Shown here one piece after another: positions 13,584-24,565 of a DNA stretch of 64,000 nt. This DNA is from Neodiprion pinetum (lineage: Eukaryota > Arthropoda > Insecta > Hymenoptera > Diprionidae): contig NC_060236.1 in the NCBI RefSeq assembly GCF_021155775.2, positions 1,913,001-1,977,000 of the forward strand. Reading direction: 5' to 3'. The position numbers and the translations under genes were made by a program. The notes under the pieces were generated by a model. That model was not told where the DNA came from. It saw nothing but the letters and a program-made list of their open reading frames with translations, and searched no databases. How positions within the stretch are numbered: position 1 is the stretch's first letter; each line of letters opens with the position of its first letter.

Positions 13584-16500
13584 GATCAATCAAAAGAGAA
13601 AAATCTTCCACGTAACATAGAATCTTTTGTTTTTTTTTTTTTTTCTTTGTTTTAACCTAAACAAATTTTTTAGAGAACGCCACGTTGGAAAATCGGGTAT
13701 TGTGAATTTGTTTTTTTCTCTTTCTCTCTCTCTTTCTCTGTCTTCATTTCACATCCGATACACCCTGTCGCGTGTTCATAATAGATACGTTATGCGTAAC
13801 AACTGCCGGCGAGAAATAACCCCCATGACTTATAGAAGTATAACGTAGTCACGCCCTGGCGATGCATTAGCTAATACACTTACATTCCCGACTGAACATA
13901 AATGTAGCCACCAGAGCTCTTGCTAAACACCGAAACAAACGTATCCGTAACCTACAAAGACGTTGTTGTTTGCCGATATTATACGCGCGTGTAAAGGCTA
14001 TCTGTCACATGTGTAACATATACACATAAAGGTACACGTATACATACACGTTATACATATATACAGTATTTCACGACGTTCTATACTTCGTAATATATTA
14101 CATGTATGTATACGTTTCTTGCGCGTGCATTCGGTATCATCGGATATTGACATAAATGTTGCAAGCGCATAATGCAATATTTTCCATATTATAGATTTTA
14201 GGGTATGCCGGAGAAAAAGGAAGAACAAAAAAAAATAATTCTCAATCATCTTTTTTCCAAACGCGCAATCAAATTTCGTCTAATCATCTCGAACGTCGTA
14301 TCTAAACCAGTTATGAACTCTTAACACTGATATTTAGATGTGGCTACTTTATTTTTTCCACATTCCATTAAAACGACACGTAATAAGAAAAAAGAAATTT
14401 TTGATTTTTGTTTCGCTCAATTTTTTTTTTTTTTTTGTTTTTTATTAACCAAAATATTAATTTTTCAACAATAATTGTCAAGACATCTTACAAGTAAACC
14501 TCAAACGCTATTAGATTAGTCTTGAAAAAATTATGTCAAACCTAACTAACGTACGACACTTGCGACTTACCAGCCCCTCAATTATTCACCTATATATATT
14601 CACAAAAGTTAAAGTGAGTACTATGAAGAAAACACCGAACCGTATTACCCCAAAATTTATCGCGTAATGGGTACAAGAGGATGAACGTAAAAGAGGGTGG
14701 AAAAAGTAACGGAAAAAAAAGAGGGAAAACAGAGGGAAAAAAAAAAAAAAAAAAATTGAAATAACGGGGTCATAGTCGCGTAGAACCCCGTGGTGAGGGG
14801 GGATAAATGGAGCGTACGAAAGGGATTAGGGGAGGTACTCGGTCCTTCTACTTGTTGAACTCGTCAACCTTGTAGGTGGAACGAGTTGGTAATTTCTGGT
14901 GAATTGTAAGAGGGGCCGATGCTCGTTCTCATCGATGGATCCAACAAGACGATAATCCATCGACTATCCCGATACAGTGGTGGTTGGTTGACGCGTACGT
15001 TTCCATTAAACCGTGTGGAACACGTGCAAGGTTATAAACAGTGTTCGACGTAGGTGGGTAGGTTGGGTAGTTGGTTAGGATCGCGCAACCATTGACCTAA
15101 TAAATACCCTCAAAGAGAGCTTGGCGTGATGCTGGGAGAGAGATGGAGGGGCTGGTTATACCGAGGTTGCGAGTGACACGTTACCGCACTGGTGACCATC
15201 TGGAACGCAACCGCATTTTGTATTTTTAGACCTAAGTAGGTACCGTCAACCACCCCCCCGATGCTCGATACTTCGATTAAACACGCAACACCGCGAAGGG
15301 TGTTCCGGACATTTCGATTGAGACGGTTTCGAGTCTGACTGACTGCCAACTTCGACCCTTTGCGGCACAGCGTCTCGTGTGTATGAGAAGAGACCTTTTT
15401 GTCAATCGGTTATTCAAGATTTATACACAATTTTGCGCGTAATTCGACTTCTATGATGTCAATGTCGATGTTTTCAGAGGGATTACGATGATTCCGCGAA
15501 TATAGTGAACGTTGTAAATAAATAAGGTGTCGAAAATTACTGGTCTTGGGAAGTGGAACTCGGTAATCTTGGATTTTGCGGGTCGCTGAAAACGAATCCG
15601 ATGTTGAGATTTGTAAATTCGAAAATAGCGGATCCGATACGACGGACTGTGAATATAAAAATGAATGCGATTCGCTTGATATTTGCTGCTCGGAGATTTT
15701 GGGAGTCACTGAAGACGAATCCAACGTCAAAATTTCAAAATTCAAGACGGCGGATCCAATATGGTGGACTAAAAATGTAAAAATTGGACCTATCCGATGG
15801 CATTAGACCCACCGTTTTAAATTTTCAAAACTTCTCAGAACCGACCCAATTTTTGAAATCAGTGACCTCGAGAACTTATAAACCATGTATACCCAGTTTC
15901 AATTTGGTTTGAACCAACCCAGTTGACTGCAACGAAAAATGTACGCTTCAGGGGGTTAAAAAAAAAAAAAAACTGAAATTTCACTTTTAGGGAAAAAATC
16001 AGCTCCGAAGAGAGCAGCATATCCGAAGTTATGGCCTGGTACACGAGTGTAAACGCGGCTATGCTAGATCACCTGACTAACCAGATAAAAGAGACCGACA
16101 ACAGCGGAGTTTGGAGGTATAAATCGTACATAATAATAATAATAATAGGATTTAAAAATGAATGGGAAAAGAATGTCAGTTTTTGGATTTTTTTTTTTTT
16201 TTTGCCATCCAATTTCATACAGACTTTTAACGCAACGATTCAAATCTCTGATTCTTCCAGGCTTGTAACGTAACTTGTATTTTAATATGACTCGTTGTTT
16301 TTTTCTTTTGTTTTTGTTTTTCTTTCTCTTCTTCATCCTTAGGTATCTGATATCTTTCAAGAATCTTCTTCGAAGCATCGAGAGTCTGGGAATCGCTTCG
16401 GTATACGGAATAAATTACTTTGGACGAGGAATACTGACCGGCGACAGCTACGTAAGTTACGTACGCCACGAGGCGTTGGGAAGAGATCTTTTAAACGGAT

Positions 16501-19500
16501 CGCTAACCTACGTACCGTCGTTGAAGAAATTTTACGATCACCTGACGCTCACGATGCCTGATTACGGAAAAATTAAGTCTAGGTAATTGTTTCTTTGATT
16601 ACACGGGTCGAGGATAAAATAAAAAATTGCAATATCTTTTCATCGGGTTATAATAATCCGACGAATGAATTTTGATTCCGTGCATCGAGTACTGATAAAA
16701 AAATATTCAATTATTATAATAATAAAATTTGTTTTTCTCTTTTTTTTTTTTGACGAAATTAATTTCTCTCGTCTCGTTTTTGAAATTTTAATTTTTTTTT
16801 TTTTTTCGTATCCTTAATTCTCCTCCCCTCTTCTCAGGAGGGATGACATTTTGGAAAATCGAAAACGTCAGCCGAGCGTCGATGACGCCATAGCCTATTT
16901 CGACTCCATGGCCACTTACGTAGATGAACTTAGAAAATTACAACGCGAACTGCGTCGCATGATTAGGTGGGTGATATATTATATTGTTACGTTATTCTCT
17001 TCTCTCTTTCTCTCTCCGCCTCTGTCTGTTTTCATACTCGTCCATGCTAAGAGTATTTTTGTCAGTAATACTCACCGTTTTCTCTATTTTTACTTATTGC
17101 ATTAACTCTCTATCCAGATCGTTCGACTTTACGACAACGAGCGTTATTCTATCATCGTTCTTTCCTCTTGTCATTTTTACTTCGTTACTCACCGATGTCT
17201 ATACCATATATTCACACACAAATGTTCGAAGAAATTTTACTTGTATCTATCATTATTATCTCACCCTTTGTCCACATAGCATTACTCGTTTCTGTTTCAT
17301 TCTAAATTTTCTTCTCACCTTCGTACACATTTACATTTACATTTTACTGTATTTTATTTCTTGTCACCACTTTATACCATCTTTCTGCGACTCGTCCGAT
17401 ATTTCTACAGGCTACACAAACAATCCATCTGTCCGTCTATCTATTTATCTGCCTATCTATCCATCCGTCTATCCGTTTATCTGTCCATCTCTCCACCTAT
17501 CTATCTAACGTGCGGCAAAATTTGAACAACGATAAACGCGCCGAGTGAGATTCAATTCAACTTTTATACGGCGTCGAGTTGAATGGATACTGCATTATAC
17601 TGAATATTTGCATGCAATTTTCACCCTTAGCTCTAAACGGTCTTACGTAATCGACGATGAATTCCGTTGTAAAAGCAAAATGAATTATTGTCATTGCTCG
17701 CGATATTGCGCAATAACCAGAGAATTTTCATTACTTTTGTGAATTTATTCTAGCTACATTATACACACACGCGTGAAAAAATTACGCAAATTTTATGTAA
17801 ATAATTATACCCGTGCGTTTTGCAATGATTGGAAAACTCAACGCTGTTGTAACGTATAAGACAGAGAGTATTTATTTAAAAGCGTATATTTATAGCCTTA
17901 TAACGTGTTTTATACATGAACGGTTTTCGAATTAACTCTCGTGCTACTATTAAGTACAGTGATTGTGATTATCTTGTGACTTATTTTTATTTCCTTATTC
18001 CTCTCTCCTTCTCTCTCTCTTTCTCTTACTCTTTTTTTCTCTCGCTGCCTTCGCTTGCAGATTATTATATATACGTTTTTCTCTCTCCCTCTCTCTCTTC
18101 CTGCAGGGATTACGTGAACTCAAATCTTCAGGACGCGAGTAACAAGGAAGTCGCCGGTATCGCGATCGTAGTTCTGGTTCTCGTCATTTCACCAATTATA
18201 ATAATACTCGTTCGAAACGCCGTCGCTACAATTCAGGTGAGTTAAATTCAATACTGCGTTTTAATAAAGATTGATGAAACGGTAATTCCGAACACCTATC
18301 CCATCTACATCGTTTACATTCAAATTTTCAAAATAACATTACCCATTCCTAAGAGGATGACTGAAATTATCTTAAATTGGATCCCCTGATATCAATGAAT
18401 CACCGTAATATCAAATTTTTATTTTCTTCAGCTCGTCAATTTACCATCGTTTGAAATGTTCAATCAATATTAATAGACAACGCGACGTGAACGGAAATTT
18501 CCACCAAGTTTTAACTACGGCGTAGAAACGCAGGTTCAACCCCCATTCATCCCCTAGACCGAGAAGTGTCGACCTCGCATAACGTCTATAAGTCAATTTT
18601 CGTCCCTGGTATTAATATACCTGTATATTATAGAACTCAAGAAGGCAATTGAACCTCATAAAATCGAGGAGGCCTTTTAAAAGTACCGGGTGGAGCGAGT
18701 CAACTCATATATATATACATGTATATATGTAACACTGTAAAGAACGCAATCCTCTCATACATCCATCCATCGATTTATAATACCGGTCGGTTGAATGAAT
18801 GATTGTTTGCAAATCGTATAATTGTCACATTAGAGTGATCGATGATCGTCGTTATTGGAACTTGGCAGAAATCGAAAAAAAAAAAAAAAAAAACACCACA
18901 ACGATAATAATGTAAAATTAGAAATTTGAAAATTTATCGATAACCGCCATGATTATTTACAACACGAACACCCGGTGTGTTTTAATCTCGAACCATCCAC
19001 CAGCTGTGAGGTCGTATGTACATTGTACATACATATCCATATACCATACATATATATGACAAACATAATAATCGATATTATTTTTCTGTTGTTCCATATG
19101 TGGTATATAGGGGTGAACAATTATTTTCATTCTGTATGTTATAAACGAATCCAATACAGGGTAAACGGCGTATGCATGTGACACGAATTGAAATCGAACC
19201 TTCGATTTCGTATCCCTTAAAATTCATGACATTGAAATAATCTGACAAAAAGAAGAAAACAAAAAAAAAAAAAAAAACATTACCTCCTTAATCCAGTGTG
19301 AAATTAATGAAGATATAATGAAAACTCGAATGCTTCAATTTAAGGGGTAACTCTTCTCTAGGATTTTGGGAAATTCGTTTTTTTTTTTTTTGTTTAAACA
19401 ATATTTAAACAGATTACTTGAACGCCATTGCATGAATCGATTTGAAATTTTGACAGTAGCTTTACAATTACATTCTCTGTCGTATTACGTAGCCGTTTTT

Positions 19501-21990
19501 TTTTTATTTTTTAACGTGAAATTTTTTTTTTTTTTGGCCAAAAATCGTTTCATTTTTTCCAAAGTGCACCATTTCTGCCAAATTTTTCTATATTTTCGAT
19601 CCAGGTCTTATATTTAACGAGAAATCCGTCCTCCCGTGAAGGAGTTTTAAAAAAAGGCGATGTCATAGATGGGATCTGTCACCGCCATTTTGCATTCAAA
19701 ACAATGATAAATTTTTCATTTTTTTTTTTCTTTTCTACAGTTCAATACGTGTTAAACGAACCCTCTGAAAATAAATCCTAATCCTTTTTCTGTACTCCCA
19801 AAATAAATCGTCAAAGTCCGGCCTTTTTTTCGGCCGTTAGTTAAAGCGGCGTTACTCCTTAAACGAGTCGAAACTCGTATCTAATTTTTATTGCCGTGTT
19901 ACAGATGTACGCGGCCAATTTAGCCCAGAAGGCACGAGAATTGAAGAGGGAAAAGAGAAAGAGCGACACACTCCTATTTCAAATGCTACCCCCGAGTGTT
20001 GCTCAGCAGTTGAAGCAGACGCAACAGGTTACAAAGCCATTACAATTCGGAGGGTGCTAAGCCCTCGCATTGTTTTTTATTCATTTATTTATTTATTTTT
20101 CATCCCTTTCAATACCAATTTCTTTCCCCCGACGATAATCTCTACAGTAAATCGGCCTCAATTTTTTTTCACCCTTCACAGGTTCCCGCCGAATATTACG
20201 AGGCTGTGACAGTTTACTTCAGTGACATCGTTGGATTCACAGAAATAGCAGCTGAAACCACGCCGCTCGAGGTATAAGGGTTGAAAAAATTTTACACGTA
20301 ATAATACACTGTGAAAAAGAATGGCAAAAATTTGATTGTGGAAAAAAAAAAGGGACAGAAAAGATTGGCCTGTGAAGCGAAAGACGATGTTTCATTCTTC
20401 TATAAGAGTTCGGGAGTTTAAAAGAACGTTAATTCTCGCAGGTAGTTACATTTTTGAATTCAATCTACAAGCTCTTCGACGCGAGGATCGAATGCTACGA
20501 CGTCTACAAGGTCGAAACGATCGGTGACTCGTACATGGTGGCCTCCGGACTTCCAGTGAAAAATGGTAAATGTACGAAAACTCCCCTGCATTCCGACTAT
20601 CCACCCCATCAGCCATAAACACCAGGATTATTAACATTGAAAAATCGAATCAACGCGCATCAAAGATCTGGTCGCATCAAATCTGAGACGTATCGTGAAC
20701 GGAGATGAATAATAAAAAAGAAATATCAATTTTTAAACCTGCAATAATGTCTCTGCGGTACAATTTTTCAAATTTTCTAATCATCTTGCATCAACTTGTC
20801 GATGAAACTGCTCCAAGCTCAACGTCCTGCACGTTTCTTCGTCGTACAGCTGTTCTAGATCACGCCCTCAAATTTGTATTTTTCACACCTGTCAGTAGTG
20901 ATACAAGAAGGGTTCTGCGTGCAGATTCCAATACCGACATTTTACCGACATTTTTAGCCGCTTCACAGCTCAGACACAAACCCTTTTTTTACCGACGATC
21001 GATAAAGCCGACCAGAGTGAGGATTACCCACGACCGGGAAAAAGGGTTTGCGTCTGAGCTGTGAAGCGGCTAAAAATGTCAGTGAGATGAAGGTGTTGGG
21101 ATCTGCACGCACAACCCCCCTTGTATTACTACTCCTGTCTCGCAGGTGACAAGCACGTCTCTGAAATCGCGACGATGGCTTTGGACCTGTTAGCCGCATC
21201 GACGGTCTTCCAAGTGCCCCGAAGACCCGGCGAACGTCTCCAAATACGAAGCGGAGTCCACACCGGACCAGTCGTAGCCGGAATAGTTGGAACTAAGATG
21301 CCGCGTTATTGCCTCTTCGGAGACACCGTGAACACCGCAAGTCGCATGGAATCTACCGGTGAAGGTAACACAAAGATTGACGAGACAAGAGAGCCAGTAA
21401 ATTAATACCAATTGATTTGCCAAGATCGACTTAAACACCGCGTTAATCGATACCTCGTCGTTTACTTTCAGCTCTACGCATCCACATCAGTCTCGAAATG
21501 AAAAAGGCACTGGACGCCGTTGGCGGTTTCAGAATCGAGCATCGAGGTCTGGTCGACGTTAAGGTTAGAAAAATACAAAATTCCGCACACTATCTAGGTA
21601 TTCGTGCGAATGATGTCCGACCTCGCAATTGTACTGTACACAGTTAACGATTGCTCAATTGTGCCTTGCGTCTAAAGCTTGAAGATTAAGAAGATACTGT
21701 GAAGAGCATAAAACTGTATCCAAAATTGAGCACGAAGTATACGCGTATAGGTCATGTCCATGACAATCTTTGATATAGGACACGACACTCTGCTTTCCGT
21801 AGTACGTGTAACACGTTCCATAAAAAACTGTTTGGTCCCGATGTTGCAGGGAAAGGGTCTAATGGACACTTACTGGCTAGAGTGCAAGGACGGCGGAATA
21901 GCGAGAGCGGCCGAGCTGGACCTGCCGTCATTCTTCGAGGATGTGAGACCAGTTTTCATGCGACGTCTACGAGAGGAAGACACACTCTGA
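8636..21990 (+). CDS. NIT-domain receptor guanylate cyclase 1
   Basis: Thirteen coding exons: 8636-8902, 11759-11856, 12012-12164, 15991-16116, 16343-16582, 16838-16966, 18107-18236, 19905-20027, 20182-20271, 20442-20565, 21146-21364, 21472-21563, 21850-21990. All introns are GT-AG and phases join to 643 aa. Order: cytosolic basic N-terminus, membrane segment 51-73, extracellular NIT-type helical domain (about 85-350), membrane segment 354-373, signalling helix 382-422 ([10 protein letters not shown]), class III cyclase domain 423-600. Metal-binding Asp437 (FSDIVGFT) and Asp481 (ETIGD), guanine-selecting Glu477 and Cys549, and transition-state Asn556/Arg560 are all present, so it should be an active GTP-to-cGMP enzyme. 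There is no kinase-homology domain, unlike peptide-receptor cyclases. The NIT family is thought to sense nitrate/nitrite, and annelid NIT-GCs act with nitric oxide; ligand binding here is inference. The ATG follows a splice-acceptor-like sequence, so a 5' untranslated exon is likely. Automated annotation might call it Gyc76C-like. Confidence 0.93.
11357..11587. mobile_element. Foldback in intron 1 of NIT-GC 1
   Basis: Imperfect inverted repeat of about 85-bp arms. Left 11357-11445 (TTCATCTGCCATTGAG.., GTGTGAAACCA, AAGGCATGTCAAAGG) matches the reverse complement of 11500-11587. It yields mirrored open frames on the two strands that I do not count as genes. It lies 170 bp upstream of exon 2. 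Confidence 0.75.
12165..15990. other. Intron 3 of NIT-GC 1
   Basis: A 3.8-kb intron inside the NIT-domain coding region. It holds long A and T tracts (for example about 30 A at 13550-13580), two copies of the roughly 120-bp GGATCC-containing unit near 15570-15776, and a less AT-rich block at 14880-15360 in which I recognise nothing. Its open frames are low-complexity or lack splice support. Confidence 0.7.
15572..15776. repeat. Two tandem copies of a ~120-bp unit
   Basis: Two diverged copies each run from a TTTTG(C/G)G(G/A)GTC(G/A)CTGAA(A/G)ACGAATCC core, through an AATTC-rich part, to GCGGATCCRATA..GGACT. The two GGATCC sites are 122 bp apart (15630 and 15752). The same unit occurs in two introns of the second cyclase (36.3-36.7 kb and 39.6-39.95 kb). 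Confidence 0.75.
16967..18106. other. Intron 6 of NIT-GC 1
   Basis: A pyrimidine-rich 1.1-kb intron with CT tracts and a CTAT/CCAT simple repeat at about 17420-17505. The long plus-strand open frame inside it is Ser/Phe/Leu/Tyr-rich, reflects the pyrimidine bias and has no splice support, so I do not call a gene. Confidence 0.7.
19338..19864. mobile_element. MITE-like element in intron 7 of NIT-GC 1
   Basis: Short inverted ends: TTTAAGGGGTAACTC at about 19339 against GCGTTACTCCTTAAA ending near 19863. The interior is AT-rich with poly-T blocks and a matching TTTTGGGA stretch next to each end. The right end sits about 40 bp from the splice acceptor of exon 8. No coding capacity. Confidence 0.55.
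20897..21130. repeat. Inverted repeat next to exon 11 acceptor
   Basis: Left arm 20897-20988 and right arm 21039-21130 are about 92 bp each and mostly complementary, including a long uninterrupted core (TTTTTAGCCGCTTCACAGCT in the left arm and its complement in the right). The spacer is about 50 bp. The element sits in intron 10 of NIT-GC 1 and the right arm ends only 15 bp before exon 11. It yields mirrored pseudo-peptides on the two strands. Confidence 0.85.
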
Positions 21991-24039
21991 TGCGAGCCAT
22001 ACTCCCGCCGAGACCTGTGGTACCTGAACAAGCCGGGTCCTTTGCGTCCCAACCCATGCATACGTCTCTCCCAGCCAAACCTGATAGACCACTTGAAATG
22101 TCCGGGAACGAAAAGGACGCGACTGTCGCAGCCGAATCTGCACATAGGTCCCGTCCGTTACCCTCAATCCCAATCGAGCATAGAATCGCAGGACTCGATG
22201 CCGAGCGACGCGACGCGTTCAACAGCGCCGAGTTCGGTATTCACACCACCAGGCCAACGTAGCCGATATTCGCAACCAAATTTGCCGACGTTATCGGTCT
22301 GCTACAACGAGGTTCAAAGGGCATCCTCGGCGTCACCGGACAGAAGAACAAGGATGTCACAGCCTACACTGAACTCGAGTTTGTCGGGGATAAATTTCGT
22401 CGGTACGATAAGCCGGGGTCGTCTCTCGTATCCGAGCCTTAGAGCGTCGGGTGAGAATTACATGAACCTTAGAATAGACGAGGAGAGATTGTCAGCGCCG
22501 AACGTTAACTCGGCCGGTCTTCAGGACCGGGAATTTGAACTGCGTCGAGGATCCCACGACGCGACTCACGTCCTACGCCGCGATCCTCCTCACAAAAGGG
22601 AACGACTTTCACAGCCAACGCTGGTCCCCGGGGATTACTACCCGGGTCGAGGCCATCAGAGACTGTCGCAGCCGTGTCTGAGCTCGGGACGAGACCTTCA
22701 GGCGATACTGAACTCGCCGATAAAGCACAAGCGGTTCTTCCCACCGCCGAAGGTCGCCAGTCAGAGAGACAGGCTGTACCAAATGGACTTCGGAACGCCA
22801 AGATCACGGCTACTCAGGGAATCGCAGCCCTCTATCGACCTGTCCAAGTTCAACAGAGACAGATTCTCGATACCGGAACTGGAAACGTCGAACGACTTGA
22901 AGCTGATGGCCGGTACCCCGAAGCAGAGATACAGCCTGGACAGTTCTCTTAACGAGCCGAGACGGCGTTCGAGGCTTTTGCCGATAGCGAGTTCGCCGAT
23001 ATCCGAGAACCTTACGGGCAAGATGGATCAGCACCAAATCGCCGAGGGAAAGAACGCGGCCGATGGTCTCGAGTCCGTTCTTATAACCAGCACGACACCG
23101 TTGCTGCCCAGTGTCGAGGGAGTCTTCGACCCCCAACTGCCGATAATCTCGTCGTTACCTGCACCGACGGCGAACAATTCTAACCAGCGAATGTCGGTCC
23201 CGGACATAAGCACGTCGAGTTTACGCCGCTTGTTGGATCCTCCTGCCAAGCAGAGGCACAGCCTGACTGAAAACCCCCGACATTGTCTGATTCCGTCGAT
23301 AAAAAAGTCAACGAAAAGGGTCAGAAACGGTCTACAGCGAATGATATGCACCGTGGACAGTAACAAGCTAAAGACGGAAACGTACAGGGATGCGGTCGAG
23401 GCGAATGACCAGATATCCAAGGGCCACGAACCACCACCACCACCATCGAATAACAACGTTCAGCGGCACTATTCCTACACCTACGAAACAACGACCGAAG
23501 ACTCGGCTTGCAGTGGGAAAGTAAAAGAGAAGGCAATCATGTCGATTGTACCGAGGAAGAAGTTTCTCGAGAGTAACTTCGACAGGAATGAACAGGTGAT
23601 AACAACCGTGATAGAGAGCGAGGTACCGATGATACTGACAAGCCCGAAGAGCATGAGCAAACCAACGATTTACGGATGCGAGACTCCAAAATGGATGAGA
23701 AAGTACCTCCGAGAACCGGAAACTGACAATGAGTCGACACCAGAGATGCCAAGAAGACAGAGTCGAACGAGCAAAATTAAGGCCTGGCAAACCTCGAATC
23801 AAGACTCGGTGGACTCGGTCGACTCGGAGAAATTAACGGTGGAGTGCGTCAACTTTCAACCAACATTTGAGGATACGGTAGTCAAACGGAAAGCGGACAA
23901 GGGACGGAACGATACTCGTAAGGTGCGGATCGACGCGTCGGCATTCAAGTCCGGCTGGATAGAAACAGAAATTTGCAGATTGTACGGACTCGACTGCAGC
24001 GACGGCACAGATACCGAGGAGGAATCGACCTCGATATAA
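21991..24039 (+). CDS. In-frame readthrough tail of NIT-GC 1
   Basis: The frame of the last cyclase exon continues without a stop from the codon after TGA (21988-21990) to TAA at 24037-24039, giving 682 sense codons. The first in-frame ATG is at 22198, yet two good copies of the repeat motif (22063 and 22120) lie upstream of it, so the coding signal reaches back toward the TGA. Content: low-complexity, Ser/Pro/Arg-rich and probably disordered. Eight strong R-[LYM]-S-x-P-x-[LV] motifs start at 22063, 22120, 22264, 22351, 22420, 22486, 22603 and 22660. Weaker variants follow. There is a PPPPP run near 23428, and the protein ends S-T-S-I. I see no AATAAA between 21991 and 24039, so a normal transcript would carry this region anyway. 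Translation by readthrough is inferred. An in-frame spliced removal (donor GTGAGA at 21943, acceptor AG at 21996 or 22032) is possible but the acceptors are weak. It could also be a separate gene with unseen upstream exons. Confidence 0.75.
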   Translation, partial: CEPYSRRDLWYLNKPGPLRPNPCIRLSQPNLIDHLKCPGTKRTRLSQPNLHIGPVRYPQSQSSIESQDSMPSDATRSTAPSSVFTPPGQRSRYSQPNLPTLSVCYNEVQRASSASPDRRTRMSQPTLNSSLSGINFVGTISRGRLSYPSLRASGENYMNLRIDEERLSAPNVNSAGLQDREFELRRGSHDATHVLRRDPPHKRERLSQPTLVPGDYYPGRGHQRLSQPCLSSGRDLQAILNSPIKHKRFFPPPKVASQRDRLYQMDFGTPRSRLLRESQPSIDLSKFNRDRFSIPELETSNDLKLMAGTPKQRYSLDSSLNEPRRRSRLLPIASSPISENLTGKMDQHQIAEGKNAADGLESVLITSTTPLLPSVEGVFDPQLPIISSLPAPTANNSNQRMSVPDISTSSLRRLLDPPAKQRHSLTENPRHCLIPSIKKSTKRVRNGLQRMICTVDSNKLKTETYRDAVEANDQISKGHEPPPPPSNNNVQRHYSYTYETTTEDSACSGKVKEKAIMSIVPRKKFLESNFDRNEQVITTVIESEVPMILTSPKSMSKPTIYGCETPKWMRKYLREPETDNESTPEMPRRQSRTSKIKAWQTSNQDSVDSVDSEKLTVECVNFQPTFEDTVVKRKADKGRNDTRKVRIDASAFKSGWIETEICRLYGLDCSDGTDTEEESTSI

Positions 24040-24168
24040 GATCAACGTCTCCGTCGCGTTAACCTTCAGGTGGCACCTCGGGGTCGTTGAAGATCCCAAT
24101 TGAAAATTGCATGCAGTAACGAAGCAATTTAATATTTTGACTTTAATTTTTTTTGGGTATTCGCTTAA

Positions 24169-24565
24169 GGGTGGGAGGTGATACAGCTTGAACGGTCTAA
24201 AATCATGCCTGTTTGTGGGAGTTTTTTGTTTCTTTTTAAGAAAATGAAAACACTTGAAGCGATTTAAGTTTTAATCGATAAACAAGTTTTAAAGATTGTG
24301 TAAATATTTCAAGTCGATCGGACGAAAATTGACCGAGGTATTTGCGCCACCGGATTGAAAACGTTATCGTTCGATAATTATATGCGCCATTCCGCCATTT
24401 CGTTGTTAATTTCAATGAAAAAATTCTAAAATATTCTTAGAACTATAAACAGTAAAGCGCTCAAACTCAAATTGTTCCGAGTGTTGTCATCTTCTGAAAA
24501 ATAAAAACTCCTAAAAATAGGTATGATTTCAAACCGTCCAAACTGTACCCCCCCCCCCCCTTCCA
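24169..24565. mobile_element. Foldback just downstream of the NIT-GC 1 tail
   Basis: Terminal inverted repeats of about 60 bp. The left side has GTGGGAGGTGATACAG.., GGTCTAAAATCATGCCTG and GGGAGTTTTT. The right side has the complements AAAAACTCC, AGGTATGATTTCAAACCG and a poly-C run at 24547-24560. It lies 130 bp after the TAA of the extended frame, inside the probable 3' untranslated region. Confidence 0.75.

Noticed and set aside
16984..17508. 174-codon plus-strand open frame
   Set aside because: Lies wholly in intron 6 of NIT-GC 1, which has supported splice sites. The composition follows the pyrimidine-rich strand and a CTAT repeat.
21988..21990. TGA as a selenocysteine codon
   Set aside because: No Cys or selenocysteine is expected at this site in cyclases and I see no SECIS-like structure; plain readthrough or splicing is simpler.
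22198..24039. Independent intronless gene starting at the first ATG
   Set aside because: Repeat motifs of the same array lie in frame upstream of this ATG, so the coding unit starts earlier. A separate gene with unseen upstream exons stays possible but less likely.
22505..24099. Several 70-145 codon minus-strand frames opposite the tail
   Set aside because: They are antisense shadows of the GC-rich plus-strand coding frame, lack domains, and have no independent start or splice context.
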